Origin: Fructobacillus apis
GTDB taxonomy: Bacteria > Bacillota > Bacilli > Lactobacillales > Lactobacillaceae
Direction of reading: 5' to 3'
NCBI RefSeq assembly: GCF_023893635.1
Contig: NZ_JAMWYK010000003.1
Span: 79,493-143,492, forward strand
Length of the DNA: 64,000 nucleotides
Of the stretch, positions 1 to 9,228 are shown in pieces. Under the pieces are notes generated by a model. The model made no database searches. It was not told where the DNA came from and was given only the letters and a program-made list of their open reading frames with translations. Position 1 is the stretch's first letter; every line of letters starts with the position of its first letter. The position numbers and the translations under genes are program-made.

Positions 1-940
1 TAAAGGCAGCCTTCCGTCCCGTATCAGGCTGACGGTGTCCGATGTGAAGAATCTCCTCGGCGGCTGTTTCAGCCAGTTCCTCTTCGGCCACCTCAGGTGT
101 TGGTGCCACCACTTCATCTGCAGTGTCCACAGCCTCCTCAGAAGCCAGTTCGAGTTCGTCTTCAGGAACAGCTACTTCCTTTTCAAGCGCTACCTGTTCC
201 GTGCGCCCGTTCATCGACAGAAGCGCATTCTTGGCGGGAACGTAGACCGTCTGGTAGCCATCTTCCTTATAGCTATCAGCGTGCCAGCCTGCACCCTCAA
301 CCTTCCAAGGCGTGAAGTCAGACAATTCCCCCGTCACTTCATCCTTCGTTGCACTCCGGGCAATCGTGGCCGTCTGAGTCTTGCTTGCCACCACCTTCTT
401 GCCATCCAGCAACTGAATCGTACGCACCGCCCGGCGTTCCAATTCGGACTTCTGATTGTCAGCTACCATCGACGCCGTGATGCCCTCGGTTTTCCGGTGC
501 TTGTATACAAAATTCAAGTGGTTGTAGTAACGCAAATCCTTAATCGTGGAAGGCATTCGCTCCTTAATGTCTTCCGACTGCTTCGGATCGAACTCGTACT
601 TCTTGTCATCCGGGAAGTTAACAGGCGTTTCCCATTCTGTCGAAACGCGGCGCCAGTTCGGTTTGTCAGCCGTTCCATCATTGTGAAAATGGACAAACTG
701 CGCCTGATTAGGCTGAATTTGAGGCCAACTTTTGATGTCCTCGTCGATGAAACGGATCGTACGCACCTTGTACTTATCCGTGTCCGTGGACGTCGGCATC
801 ACAACGTCCGCACGAATGCTATTACCTTTGACAAAGTCCGAACCGACCAGGCCCGATGCAACCGCGAGATCAGTAAATGAGAAGGCAGCAAGGATTGCTG
901 CCAAACGAATGGTTTGTTTTTTCAATTGAATATGAGGCAT
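1..940 (-). CDS. Secreted MucBP/Mub-like surface protein, N-terminal part (gene continues beyond the left edge)
   Basis: An open frame without stops runs from ATG at 940 to the window edge (313 codons). The N-terminus (MPHIQLKKQTIRLAAILAA) is basic then hydrophobic, as in a Sec signal peptide, ending near residue 28-29. An AAAGGA ribosome site lies about 12 nt upstream. Residues about 170-235 contain a TxDEVTGE..F.PW segment followed by GxxADSYKEDGYQTVYVPA. This resembles the end of the MucBP/MubB repeats that bind mucus in lactic acid bacteria. From about residue 255 the protein becomes acidic and rich in Ala, Glu and Val, which looks like a spacer. Any LPxTG anchor would lie outside the window. 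The assignment to the Mub-like class is by eye and moderate; the substrate is unknown. Bases 832-856, encoding residues around 30, match the dispersed 25-bp motif described elsewhere. Confidence 0.7.
   Translation of the reverse strand, partial: MPHIQLKKQTIRLAAILAAFSFTDLAVASGLVGSDFVKGNSIRADVVMPTSTDTDKYKVRTIRFIDEDIKSWPQIQPNQAQFVHFHNDGTADKPNWRRVSTEWETPVNFPDDKKYEFDPKQSEDIKERMPSTIKDLRYYNHLNFVYKHRKTEGITASMVADNQKSELERRAVRTIQLLDGKKVVASKTQTATIARSATKDEVTGELSDFTPWKVEGAGWHADSYKEDGYQTVYVPAKNALLSMNGRTEQVALEKEVAVPEDELELASEEAVDTADEVVAPTPEVAEEELAETAAEEILHIGHRQPDTGRKAAF
832..856 (-). repeat. Copy of dispersed 25-bp GC-rich motif, inside the surface-protein coding region
   Basis: This stretch matches the copy at 23449-23473 at 22 of 25 positions, although one is in a coding region and the other is in the leader of pepV. 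Read on the minus strand it ends in GGTCGGTTCGGACTTTG. It lies 32 nt before an in-frame ATG at 799, about the same spacing as the pepV and helicase copies show to their start codons. That ATG has no ribosome site, however, so the upstream start at 940 is preferred. Confidence 0.5.
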
Positions 941-1074
941 TTTGTCTCTTATCCTTTCCATGCAATGTGCATTAAATTGTTCACTTCCAGCATAGTCCTA
1001 AAAAATTTCAAAGCTGTAACTTTAAAATAACAAAAAGCCTTTCAAAAATTGATATCGATATGGAATATCAACAC
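941..1074. other. Intergenic region between surface protein and glucansucrase terminator
   Basis: AT-rich spacer that must carry the promoter of the surface-protein gene. A TATGCT hexamer is present on the minus strand near position 995, but no good -35 box can be paired with it. No open reading frame or RNA is recognisable. Confidence 0.3.
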
Positions 1075-1111
1075 AAAAAAGCAGCCCGAGTAGAATACTC
1101 GAGCTGCTTTT
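1075..1111 (-). terminator. Rho-independent terminator of the glucansucrase gene (37-bp duplicated copy)
   Basis: On the minus strand a 12-bp stem (GCAGCTCGAGTA, loop TTC) with one G-U pair is followed by six U. The whole 37 bp recurs identically at 6485-6521 downstream of stkP, so the glucansucrase gene is flanked by direct repeats of one terminator. Confidence 0.9.
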
Positions 1112-1147
1112 TACTATGCAGTTTACTTCTATTAAAAGCTGTTCAAA

Positions 1148-4100
1148 TTACATGAACCAATCCTTAAAGAAATTAGTAACACTGTGCCATACATGCTGCG
1201 TAGTTTCAACTACTGCATCAGTTACATCTGAAACGGCATTAGCGACAGCATGCGCTGCTTCGCCAATAGCATGACCAGCATCTGCGAATGCGTGTCCTAC
1301 AGCTTCACCAGCATTGCTAAGAGCATGTCCAATGCTCTTACCTGCATCACTAATGGTTCCGCCGATTGAACGTTCTGCCTTCTGGAAGAACCCTTCATCA
1401 TCAGAAGATTTCCCCTTATGGTTTCTTTCAACACGAGACAACTTTGGTTCAGCCGTAGCCTTTTCAGCTAAGTTTGAATCTTTGTTGTCGTTCTGTGCGC
1501 CCACTTGTTCAGGCATCACAGAAGAATTCTCATTAACTGATGGAGATTGAACAATTGGCGTGCGTTGTTGATTTTCGACAACAACGTTGTTTGAAGTATT
1601 CTGCGGTTGTACCTGCTGCCCAGGAGTTCCAGGTTGTTCTGGTGTAACCGGTTGAACTGGTTGGTCAGGCGTATTGTGGTGTCCATCATCGCCTGGCTTA
1701 TCAGGATTTACTGGTTGGTCAGGTGTGTTGTGGTGTTCATCATCATGCCCACCATCGCTTGGCTTATCAGGGATTCCTGGTTGGTCGGGTGTGTCGTGGT
1801 GTCCATCATCGCCTGGCTTATCAGGCTTCACTGGTTTATCAGGATTTACTGGCTCGACTGGTTGTATCAAGTCCTTACTTTCATCCATCAAACTTCCGTT
1901 TTCACGGCCAAAGTAGTAAGTCGCTCCCGCTATCTTAGCTGTCTTACCTTTATATTGAACACCAGTTTCTGAATCAAAGTAACGAATTTGCCCATCAACA
2001 ATAACTAATCCTTTGACAAGTTCTCCCTTTAAATCAAAATAAAATGTCAATTCTTCAGTTCGACCATTTGAACCGGCTTGATCACGCTTAACGAAGTGGC
2101 CACCCGAAACATCCTTGATCATCTCACCAAGACCAGAATCTTGATCAAAGCAGTATGAATGACCATTCACATTAACGATTTGACCCTTCGCTTGGAATCC
2201 AGTGATTGAATCAAAGTAACGAAGATTCCCTTTTTTATCCTGGAATAATCCTGTGTTAGCAGATTTACCAGCTTCATACTTAAACTTCGCGTTGTCATAA
2301 CCTTGATAGTGACTGGATTCAGGCATGAACGGAATCTTTTCAGAACCATCAGCAGTTGGTTGAACTACCGGGTTCTTAGCATCAGCTACTCGTCCAAGCA
2401 ACTTACCGTCAGTGCTAAATGAATAAGTGATACCATCAATGGTTTCAAGACCACTAACTGCGTTTCCGGAACCTTCTTGGAAGTAGTAAACGTCACCGTT
2501 ATAACTCTTCCAAATACCCTTTGCTTGTGCCCCATTAGCAAAGTCAAAGAACTGCACGTTTCCGTCAATGATGTACATTCCCTTGGCCAATTCATTTGTG
2601 GCCTTAAGCTTGAAGTACTGTCCACCATCCTTACCAGAGAAGAACGTTCCTTCGCCATTGTTTCCCGACAAGACATTGCTCAAGACACGAGAGTCACCCA
2701 AAACGCCACTGTAGCGAAGCTGATTGTTTTGGTCAACCCAGGCGTGGTTCCGTAATTCAACACCGTTTGGCAAGAACAAGTAAAGAGAACCATCGATGGT
2801 TTGTTCCCCCGTTACCATGTGCCCACTGGCGTCAAAGTAGAACCAGTAACCATTCACTTCGATAAAGGAATTTTGAGCACGATATCTACTTAATGAGTAA
2901 TAAGCAATATCATCGTTTTCACGAACAAATCCAGTATTTGAACCTTCACCAGTCAATGCCTTTGGCAAGAACGTTCCATCAGCGCCAATCGTAAAGTACT
3001 GATTTTGCGCCCAGTCCTTCAAAACGTGGTGGGCACCTTGTCCAGCAATGTTCGTACCGTTCAAGTACTTAGCTGACCATTCTTTTATTTTCTCACTTGG
3101 ATCGATTGCCTTACCAGTTGATATTTGAATCATCTTGAACAGTTCAGGGTACTTCTGTTGCAATTCATCCAGATAAGCCCCACCAAATTTCGCTTGGTAG
3201 TCTTCTCCGCTCCCCTTTGTATTCAAAATATAAAGTAGATTCTTAATTTCAGAATCCTTTTTCTGATGTCCGAATGAGTCAGTACGGTTAACCTCAACTA
3301 GTTCCTTATTAGGTAAGTCATAAAGTTGATCCGGAACGAAATCTGCAATGGCTTGCATCCCGTTTTGGTGTACTGCGCGAATTGCATCGCGTAGCTGTTC
3401 GTCTGTACCATACTTCGTTGGGTTCTTCGTCCCATCCTTCTTAGCAAATCCAAGGTCATATCGATCATTAAAGGAATAACCATTTTGAATAATCGAATCC
3501 AAGAATGACCCTTCACTCGTCGAACGATATTGTGGTGCGAATTGGAATGAAGTCACTCCTAATTCCTTGAAAAATTCAACGTTTTCCTTAATTTTAACGT
3601 TGGCAAACTCACTCTCATTTGTTGGCATAGCCTGGAAGTTTGAGAATCCTTCGTAGATTAATTGTGAGTCCAAGGCTGCGTTTGAGTGGAACGTCTTACC
3701 ATCGTCAAACGTCTTATCAGCTGAGGATGCTGTTCGTGCATCCTGTTTTTCAGCAGCCCCAATAGGAACCCAGACCGCCAAATAACCTGACACTTGAGAA
3801 TCAGAGCAGCCGTAAATCCATGAGCTATCAAAGATTAAATCACCGTTGTCATCCGTCATCAAAACAGGTGCTCCGTCATCTGAAGTAAAAACCTTCAAAC
3901 CATCCTTCGTTGAAAGAAGTGAGGCACGGAACTTTTGGTTGCGATGAGCGGCTCCCATGTGTAGGACGACCTTTTCGCCGTTTTCCAACTGCAAATCAGG
4001 GTTGTTCGAGATTATAACACCAGCACCGTCAGTATGCACATGACCATCTGTATCAGTCACGTTCATCAAGCCCTTACCAAAACGAACGCTAGTCATGATG

Positions 4101-6175
4101 TCAGAATTGTGCGTCTTTTGACCATTGTTATCAGTACCTGTGTTCAGTGTTTGACCACCGGCAACAAACTTCACACGGTCACGCAAAAGCGCAACAATGG
4201 CATCGTAGTATGGTGACTTTTGCGACATGTACTGTCCGTCATCCATGTACAAATCACCATAGTAAACACGAGGAACAGTATCCTTGTTCGTCAACAACAT
4301 TGCATAGGCAGCTGGGATGTTGTACATTGTGTATTTCTTGTTGGTTGAAGACTGGTCAACGTTATAAATCTCAAATGCCTCTTCAATTTGTTGCATATTG
4401 GGACGCAAACCGTCAGCTTCTGGGTGCAGCTCTTGAATAATTTGTGCAATGATTTCCTGAACATGACTATCGTGCGCACGGACAAAGGAATAGTTTGGGA
4501 TAGCGTTATTTTCAGTATCGTTGACAGACCGGTTAACGTTAAACCACTCTAAAAAGCGACTCAAGCTTGCACGAACATTTGGTTTAGCTGAAAGAGAGAA
4601 CACACTTTGAACTTGTTGCTTAAAGTCCATCGTTAACTGGTCAGCACCCTTATCAAAGACGTACTTTGCGTCATCAAAACTCCAGTCCTCCAGAATTGAA
4701 ATGTGACTATTAGCATTTTGTTCATTTTGGTGAGTCTTGTATGCTGCCTTAAAGTATTCAGCCGCAATCTGCAAGAGGTCGGCATCAACATTATCCACAG
4801 CATCCACGCGTATTCCATCAAAATTAGCATTGCCGTCTTGCGCAGTCTTTGATCCAAAGTTCAAAAGGAAGTACATCCAATTCAACTGTTCAGCTTGAAC
4901 AGCCGGATTCGAGTTGTCAACGTCGTTAGCCAGCAAAAATTCAAATCCACCTACTTCATCACCCTGCTTACCATCTTGATTCAGTGGCGAACGATTAAGC
5001 AGACGATAAAGTGAATTGGCATTCGGTGTCTTATTGCTGTTTTGAAATGCAAGTGTTCCACCTTGAAGGCCATCCTTCCGGTTTGCCTTTTCGCTTTCAG
5101 CATTCCAATTTGGTTGCTTGCCCCGGAATTCAACCATCAAGGCACGCAACCACTCAACTGAGTTGTCGCTTGCAATCTTTTTTTCGATATTAGTTTGGAT
5201 AAGGCGCGTCAACTCGTTCAATCGGTTTTGATTGAGGGATTGCGCATTTAATTGCGCTTCCTCCAAAAGGCCGTGTTCGCTCATAAATCGAACATAATTT
5301 GTTTCCGTTTCTTGATCAGGCCACCAGACCATCAATAATGGACGACGGTCAACCTCAGAAGACTTTTCCCACGTTTCACCATTCTTCAAAACGTCTTTTG
5401 GACGGTACCATGAATCAGGCGTAATGAATCCTTCGAAGTTATCAATCGACTTGTTGTTTGTATCAGCGATTTGATTGTGATCAGTGAAATCAGAATCCTG
5501 ATTCGTTAAACCTTCGTTGAATGTCTTTTTATTAGCAATGGTAGCGTGACCATCTTCAGCGTCAAAGTAGTAATCCGTACCATCGATTGTTTTCGCGGTC
5601 GTTCCTCCCTTCAACATTTCTCCAGACTCTTTGAAGAAGTATTGTTTACCATTAATGGTTTGAAGCCCAGTGACGGTATTTCCATTTTTATCAAAGTAGT
5701 AAGTACTCAAATCATCGTTAATAACAAAGTCATTCTTAACGATGTGGTATGAATGGTCAAAACCATACACTTTACCATCAATGACGACAGTACCAATTAC
5801 AGCGTTTCCAGAACCCTCAGCAAAGTAGTACTTATCACCATTTATTGTTTGCCAAGTTCCCTTCTGTTGAACTCCAGATTCAAGATCAAAAAACTGAAGA
5901 TTACCATCAATCTTATGAAGTTCTTTAACTGGTAACTTATCTTTTTTCAAAATGAATTGCTGATCCCCATTGGGCAGCATGAAATAGTTACCATCAACTC
6001 CACCAATCAATTCATCATTTTGTGGTTTAATTTCAGGAGCCGAACCGGAACTTTGAAAATTTACCGCTTCCTTTGAGTCAGCTTGAGCCGTAACAGTTTG
6101 AGATTCTGATACAACCAAAAATCCGATGGTTGCCGCAACCCAAAATTTACCGACTTTATACATTTTCTTTCGCAT
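1148..6175 (-). CDS. GH70 glucansucrase (dextransucrase-type) with amphipathic C-terminal tail
   Basis: A 1675-residue secreted enzyme expected to polymerise the glucosyl unit of sucrose into alpha-glucan. ATG 6175 is chosen because it has GGGGAG 7 nt upstream and begins the KxYKxGKxW signal peptide ([12 protein letters not shown]); a frame extension to 6235 lacks a ribosome site. Residues about 60-220 are YG-type glucan-binding repeats. The catalytic core has all GH70 motifs: [10 protein letters not shown] (nucleophile D458), SILEDWS (acid/base E496), FVRAHD (stabiliser D569), and the permuted ADFVPDQ segment near residue 945. The triplet after D569 is S-H-V, whereas dextransucrases usually have S-E-V. 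More YG repeats follow, then a Pro/His/Asp-rich spacer and an Ala-rich tail of 11-residue repeats with no LPxTG. The gene is clearly more AT-rich than its neighbours and is bracketed by duplicated terminators, which suggests acquisition. Linkage specificity cannot be read from sequence. Confidence 0.93.
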   Translation of the reverse strand: MRKKMYKVGKFWVAATIGFLVVSESQTVTAQADSKEAVNFQSSGSAPEIKPQNDELIGGVDGNYFMLPNGDQQFILKKDKLPVKELHKIDGNLQFFDLESGVQQKGTWQTINGDKYYFAEGSGNAVIGTVVIDGKVYGFDHSYHIVKNDFVINDDLSTYYFDKNGNTVTGLQTINGKQYFFKESGEMLKGGTTAKTIDGTDYYFDAEDGHATIANKKTFNEGLTNQDSDFTDHNQIADTNNKSIDNFEGFITPDSWYRPKDVLKNGETWEKSSEVDRRPLLMVWWPDQETETNYVRFMSEHGLLEEAQLNAQSLNQNRLNELTRLIQTNIEKKIASDNSVEWLRALMVEFRGKQPNWNAESEKANRKDGLQGGTLAFQNSNKTPNANSLYRLLNRSPLNQDGKQGDEVGGFEFLLANDVDNSNPAVQAEQLNWMYFLLNFGSKTAQDGNANFDGIRVDAVDNVDADLLQIAAEYFKAAYKTHQNEQNANSHISILEDWSFDDAKYVFDKGADQLTMDFKQQVQSVFSLSAKPNVRASLSRFLEWFNVNRSVNDTENNAIPNYSFVRAHDSHVQEIIAQIIQELHPEADGLRPNMQQIEEAFEIYNVDQSSTNKKYTMYNIPAAYAMLLTNKDTVPRVYYGDLYMDDGQYMSQKSPYYDAIVALLRDRVKFVAGGQTLNTGTDNNGQKTHNSDIMTSVRFGKGLMNVTDTDGHVHTDGAGVIISNNPDLQLENGEKVVLHMGAAHRNQKFRASLLSTKDGLKVFTSDDGAPVLMTDDNGDLIFDSSWIYGCSDSQVSGYLAVWVPIGAAEKQDARTASSADKTFDDGKTFHSNAALDSQLIYEGFSNFQAMPTNESEFANVKIKENVEFFKELGVTSFQFAPQYRSTSEGSFLDSIIQNGYSFNDRYDLGFAKKDGTKNPTKYGTDEQLRDAIRAVHQNGMQAIADFVPDQLYDLPNKELVEVNRTDSFGHQKKDSEIKNLLYILNTKGSGEDYQAKFGGAYLDELQQKYPELFKMIQISTGKAIDPSEKIKEWSAKYLNGTNIAGQGAHHVLKDWAQNQYFTIGADGTFLPKALTGEGSNTGFVRENDDIAYYSLSRYRAQNSFIEVNGYWFYFDASGHMVTGEQTIDGSLYLFLPNGVELRNHAWVDQNNQLRYSGVLGDSRVLSNVLSGNNGEGTFFSGKDGGQYFKLKATNELAKGMYIIDGNVQFFDFANGAQAKGIWKSYNGDVYYFQEGSGNAVSGLETIDGITYSFSTDGKLLGRVADAKNPVVQPTADGSEKIPFMPESSHYQGYDNAKFKYEAGKSANTGLFQDKKGNLRYFDSITGFQAKGQIVNVNGHSYCFDQDSGLGEMIKDVSGGHFVKRDQAGSNGRTEELTFYFDLKGELVKGLVIVDGQIRYFDSETGVQYKGKTAKIAGATYYFGRENGSLMDESKDLIQPVEPVNPDKPVKPDKPGDDGHHDTPDQPGIPDKPSDGGHDDEHHNTPDQPVNPDKPGDDGHHNTPDQPVQPVTPEQPGTPGQQVQPQNTSNNVVVENQQRTPIVQSPSVNENSSVMPEQVGAQNDNKDSNLAEKATAEPKLSRVERNHKGKSSDDEGFFQKAERSIGGTISDAGKSIGHALSNAGEAVGHAFADAGHAIGEAAHAVANAVSDVTDAVVETTQHVWHSVTNFFKDWFM
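1640..1860 (-). repeat. In-frame repeats encoding a Pro/Asp/His-rich spacer of the glucansucrase
   Basis: Several near-identical units encode [16 protein letters not shown]-like blocks, at least three with paired His. At DNA level the units repeat almost exactly, so copy number may vary between strains. They link the last glucan-binding repeats to the helical tail. The His/Asp content could bind metal ions, which is inference only. Confidence 0.8.
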
Positions 6176-6484
6176 TAAATATCTCCCCAATTGTTCGATT
6201 GCTACTTTTAGCACAATACAAAGCCAGTTTATCAAAAGATTAAATGAATATTATAATATGTAATAATTTGTTGTTTTTAATATTTTTGAAACATTAAACT
6301 ATATAGACCTTAAAATACTGATACATTAATAACTTTAGATATTTTATTTATACTAATTCTATTTTATATAGTGATAAATGTTACAAATTGCTTTGTTAAT
6401 GTTTCATCAATCATCTAGAAAAAACTTTCTTAACCATTGAGGTTTCATTTATTAGCGGCTATTTATCTCTATTGTCGCTCAATA
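6176..6484. promoter_or_regulatory. AT-rich upstream region and probable promoter of the glucansucrase gene
   Basis: About 300 bases without a gene and very AT-rich compared with the rest of the window. A TATAAT hexamer on the minus strand at 6250-6255 would give a leader of roughly 70 nt; no convincing -35 box accompanies it. The AT content would suit H-NS-like or curved-DNA control, but no operator is recognisable. Confidence 0.4.
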
Positions 6485-6521
6485 AAAAAAGCAGCCCGAG
6501 TAGAATACTCGAGCTGCTTTT
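6485..6521 (-). terminator. Rho-independent terminator of stkP (second copy of the 37-bp repeat)
   Basis: Identical in sequence and orientation to 1075-1111. It lies 10 bp past the stkP stop codon, so it is probably the original copy of the pair. Confidence 0.9.
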
Positions 6522-6530
6522 ATTTCTTAC

Positions 6531-8327
6531 TTAATTATTGTTCTTACTTGAAGAACTATCCGATGCGCTTGAATTTCCAGATGAAATCGTGAGCTGCAAC
6601 GTCTGGTCAATGCTAAACTTGTCCGTTTGTGAAGGTGACTGTGAAAGCACCGTTCCATAAGGCTTTGATGAATCCTTTATGGTGAATGCCAAGCTAACCT
6701 GGTTACTGTTGGCCCAGTTCATAACGTCCTGTTGGGACTTACCAGTCAGATCAGGCAAATTCACCGTCTTTGGTCCGTCTGAGACCGTCAAGGTCACTTC
6801 TTCTTCAGAAGGGTCAATTTCCGCTCCAGCGTCCTTGGACTGTTCGATAACCTGGTCCTTTGGCGCGGAGTTGTTTTCCTTCTTCTTCTTAACCGTGATG
6901 CCCAGCTTGTTCAGCTGGCCCGCGGCTTCAGAATAAGAAAGTCCGGTGTAATCAGACAAGCGTACCGTCTCATTACCAGAAGAAAGGACTAACTTGACGG
7001 AAGACCCCTTCTTCACAACCTGGCCTGAGCCGGGCTTGACTTTGACAACATCACCCTTTGACACCGTCTTAGACGTTGTCGTCGTGGTTTGCACGTCCAA
7101 ACCAGCGCTCTCCAACTTATCCTTAGCTCCGGATTCGGACATGTTCGCCACGTCCGGCACCTTCACGTAGTTGGACTGGCCGTAGCCAAAGGCACCGAGT
7201 CCTCCTGCCAGCAACAAAACGATGAAGGCAAAGACAAACCACTTCGTCTTCGTCTTGTACTTGATGCCGTTTTCGTCGAGAACCTGGCGCACGTACTTTG
7301 GTGTACGGTCGACCTCTTCGGCGATTTCCTTGACCGTGTAGCCCTTCTTACCGTATTCCATGATACGGGACTTCACGTCGTCTTGTGGCGTTTCCGGCTT
7401 TTCTTCCGGTTCGTCTTCGACGTATGGGTGGTTCGTCCAGTCCGGCGTGATGAGTTTCGTCTCATCGGACGTTTCCGGAACGAAACGACCTTCTGCTGAA
7501 CGACGCTTTGACAAGGACGTCTTCAAATCATCTTCCATGGCTTCCGTCGAGAAGTAACGGTCCGTGGCATCCTTTGCCGTCGCACGCAAGATGACGTTTT
7601 CGAGTGGCTGTGGCACGTCCGGATCGAAGTCCTTCACGTAAGGCATTGGCACTTCGGCGTGCTGGTAGGCCACACGGTCGGCAGAATCGCCTTGGTAAGG
7701 AACCTGTCCCGTGAGCAACTGGTACAAAATCACACCGAGGGCGTAGATGTCAGACTTCTCAGAAGCCACCTGCCCCCGCGTCACTTCGGGTGCGAGGTAG
7801 TGGATGGAGCCGATGACCGGTTCCTTACCATTTGCCGCGCCGAACTTGTTTTGGGCAAGCGCGATACCGAAGTCCGTGATCTTAACCTGACCATCTTGAT
7901 CAATCAAGATGTTTTGGGGCTTCAAGTCGCGGTGAATGATGCCGGCCTTGTGGGCCGCCGTAACGGCGTCCAAGACCTGGTCCATGATGTCGACCACTTC
8001 CTGGTAAGGGATTGGGAAGTGTTCTTTGATGTAGTTCTTCAAATCGGTTCCGTCGACGTATTCCATCACGAGGTATGGCGTACCGTCTTCTTCACCGGCA
8101 TCGTACAGTTGCACGATGTGTTCGTTTGAAAGGGTCGTGGCGGCCTTGGCTTCCTTTTGGAAACGCTCCAAGGCATCCGGTTGGTCCTTAATGTCAAAGC
8201 GAATCATCTTCAACGTGACGTCGCGCTTCAAGTACGTATCAAAGGCCTGGTATACCGTCGCCATACCACCGCCACCGATTTGGCGGACGATTTCGTAGCG
8301 ACTATCAATCATTGTGCCTTTTTCCAT
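6531..8327 (-). CDS. stkP: PASTA-domain serine/threonine protein kinase with helix-turn-helix-like juxtamembrane segment
   Basis: A 598-residue membrane kinase that senses cell-wall fragments and phosphorylates envelope and division proteins. The kinase domain (1-265) shows the glycine loop GGGGMATVY, K40, HRDLKPQN (132-139), DFG (152-154) and an APE-like motif. A single membrane helix spans about 362-383. Three extracellular PASTA repeats follow, and the protein ends in a Ser/Asn-rich tail. Between kinase and membrane, residues 318-357 (KKGYTVKEIAEEVDRTPKYV and flanks) read like a small helix-turn-helix, which is not part of the standard domain order. The gene shares one base with stp (TGATG), so the two are translationally coupled. 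Phosphatase and kinase form the usual antagonistic pair. Confidence 0.95.
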   Translation of the reverse strand: MEKGTMIDSRYEIVRQIGGGGMATVYQAFDTYLKRDVTLKMIRFDIKDQPDALERFQKEAKAATTLSNEHIVQLYDAGEEDGTPYLVMEYVDGTDLKNYIKEHFPIPYQEVVDIMDQVLDAVTAAHKAGIIHRDLKPQNILIDQDGQVKITDFGIALAQNKFGAANGKEPVIGSIHYLAPEVTRGQVASEKSDIYALGVILYQLLTGQVPYQGDSADRVAYQHAEVPMPYVKDFDPDVPQPLENVILRATAKDATDRYFSTEAMEDDLKTSLSKRRSAEGRFVPETSDETKLITPDWTNHPYVEDEPEEKPETPQDDVKSRIMEYGKKGYTVKEIAEEVDRTPKYVRQVLDENGIKYKTKTKWFVFAFIVLLLAGGLGAFGYGQSNYVKVPDVANMSESGAKDKLESAGLDVQTTTTTSKTVSKGDVVKVKPGSGQVVKKGSSVKLVLSSGNETVRLSDYTGLSYSEAAGQLNKLGITVKKKKENNSAPKDQVIEQSKDAGAEIDPSEEEVTLTVSDGPKTVNLPDLTGKSQQDVMNWANSNQVSLAFTIKDSSKPYGTVLSQSPSQTDKFSIDQTLQLTISSGNSSASDSSSSKNNN

Positions 8328-9223
8328 CAGTCAAATCTCCCTTGCTGGTCTACTTCTTTGTTTCTTACTTCTTCTTTTTCAATCTGTTCTTCTTGGCCAA
8401 CCCAGTCAAGTCGTGACTTCACTTCTTGTTCGTTTGCACCGATGACCTTTTGTTTCGGATTGGTTAAGTCCGTCATCAAAAGAGCCGTGATGTTATCCGG
8501 CACACGTCTTGCCAATGCGGCCTTCGCCAATACGGCCAAGCGGTCGGAAAGGTCCAGAACGGATCCCAGCGTTGGCTGGTTTCCAGGACGACTCACGCCC
8601 GGCTGAATCAGGTTGACCTGCTCATCGACCGAAAGAACCTTTGACAACCCATCCGACGTCAAATAGAGCCAGTCGTCTTTTTCGGGTACCAGCGTTGTCC
8701 ATTCGAGGTCGACGGTCTTATTCACGCCCAGGTAACGGGTCAGTGAATTGGCATCGGGTAACGATTCTTCGTAGACCTGACCGGACTTGCGCTCCAGTTC
8801 GTTTCGAAGCGTGTGGTCGAAGGTCAAGAGTCGGGCCTTGCCCTTGTGGAGCAGGTAGGCCCTCGAGTCCCCGGCGTTTGCCACCAGTAACTTGCCATTT
8901 AGGCAGACCGCAAGCACCAGGGTTGTCGCCATGCGATCAACTTCAGGGTCTTTTTGACCAGCCAGTAAGATGGCTTGATTAGCAAGGTCAGCTTGGTGAA
9001 CGAGCCAGCCCTTTACGGTCTGTTCGTCTTCAAAAGAAGCCTGTTCCCAAGCGTGTCCCAGGGTCGAAACCACGAGCTCGGACGCTCGCTTGGAACCGGC
9101 CTGAGAAGCCACGCCATCAGCCACCAAAACAAGCGGTTCGCCCGCTTTGTTGTAAAAAGCGCCGACCGCGTCTTGGTTTTCTGCTCGTTTTGGTCCTTTG
9201 TCACTTTGGTAGGCAATTGCCAT
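8327..9223 (-). CDS. stp: PP2C-family serine/threonine phosphatase (partner of StkP)
   Basis: A 298-residue cytoplasmic metal-dependent phosphatase that reverses StkP phosphorylation. PP2C motifs are visible: NQD (16-18), DG (36-37), GDSRAY (118-123), TSDGL (189-193) and PDN (242-244). The usual DGMGGH motif reads DGVASQ here; the metal-binding Asp-Gly is kept but the Gly-Gly-His is lost, which may mark a divergent subgroup. A charged tail of about 45 residues extends past the phosphatase fold. AAAGGA precedes the ATG. It sits between rsmB and stkP in the conserved order. Confidence 0.93.
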   Translation of the reverse strand: MAIAYQSDKGPKRAENQDAVGAFYNKAGEPLVLVADGVASQAGSKRASELVVSTLGHAWEQASFEDEQTVKGWLVHQADLANQAILLAGQKDPEVDRMATTLVLAVCLNGKLLVANAGDSRAYLLHKGKARLLTFDHTLRNELERKSGQVYEESLPDANSLTRYLGVNKTVDLEWTTLVPEKDDWLYLTSDGLSKVLSVDEQVNLIQPGVSRPGNQPTLGSVLDLSDRLAVLAKAALARRVPDNITALLMTDLTNPKQKVIGANEQEVKSRLDWVGQEEQIEKEEVRNKEVDQQGRFD

Positions 9224-9228
9224 AACTG

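Noticed and set aside
35-880. A 281-codon plus-strand frame at the left edge
   Set aside because: It is antisense to a better frame on the minus strand with a signal peptide, ribosome site and Mub-like region. Its composition (many Cys, Arg, His) looks like a shadow.
1640-1860. Tandem DNA repeats as a CRISPR array
   Set aside because: They are in-frame coding repeats with no unique spacers; no cas genes are in the window.
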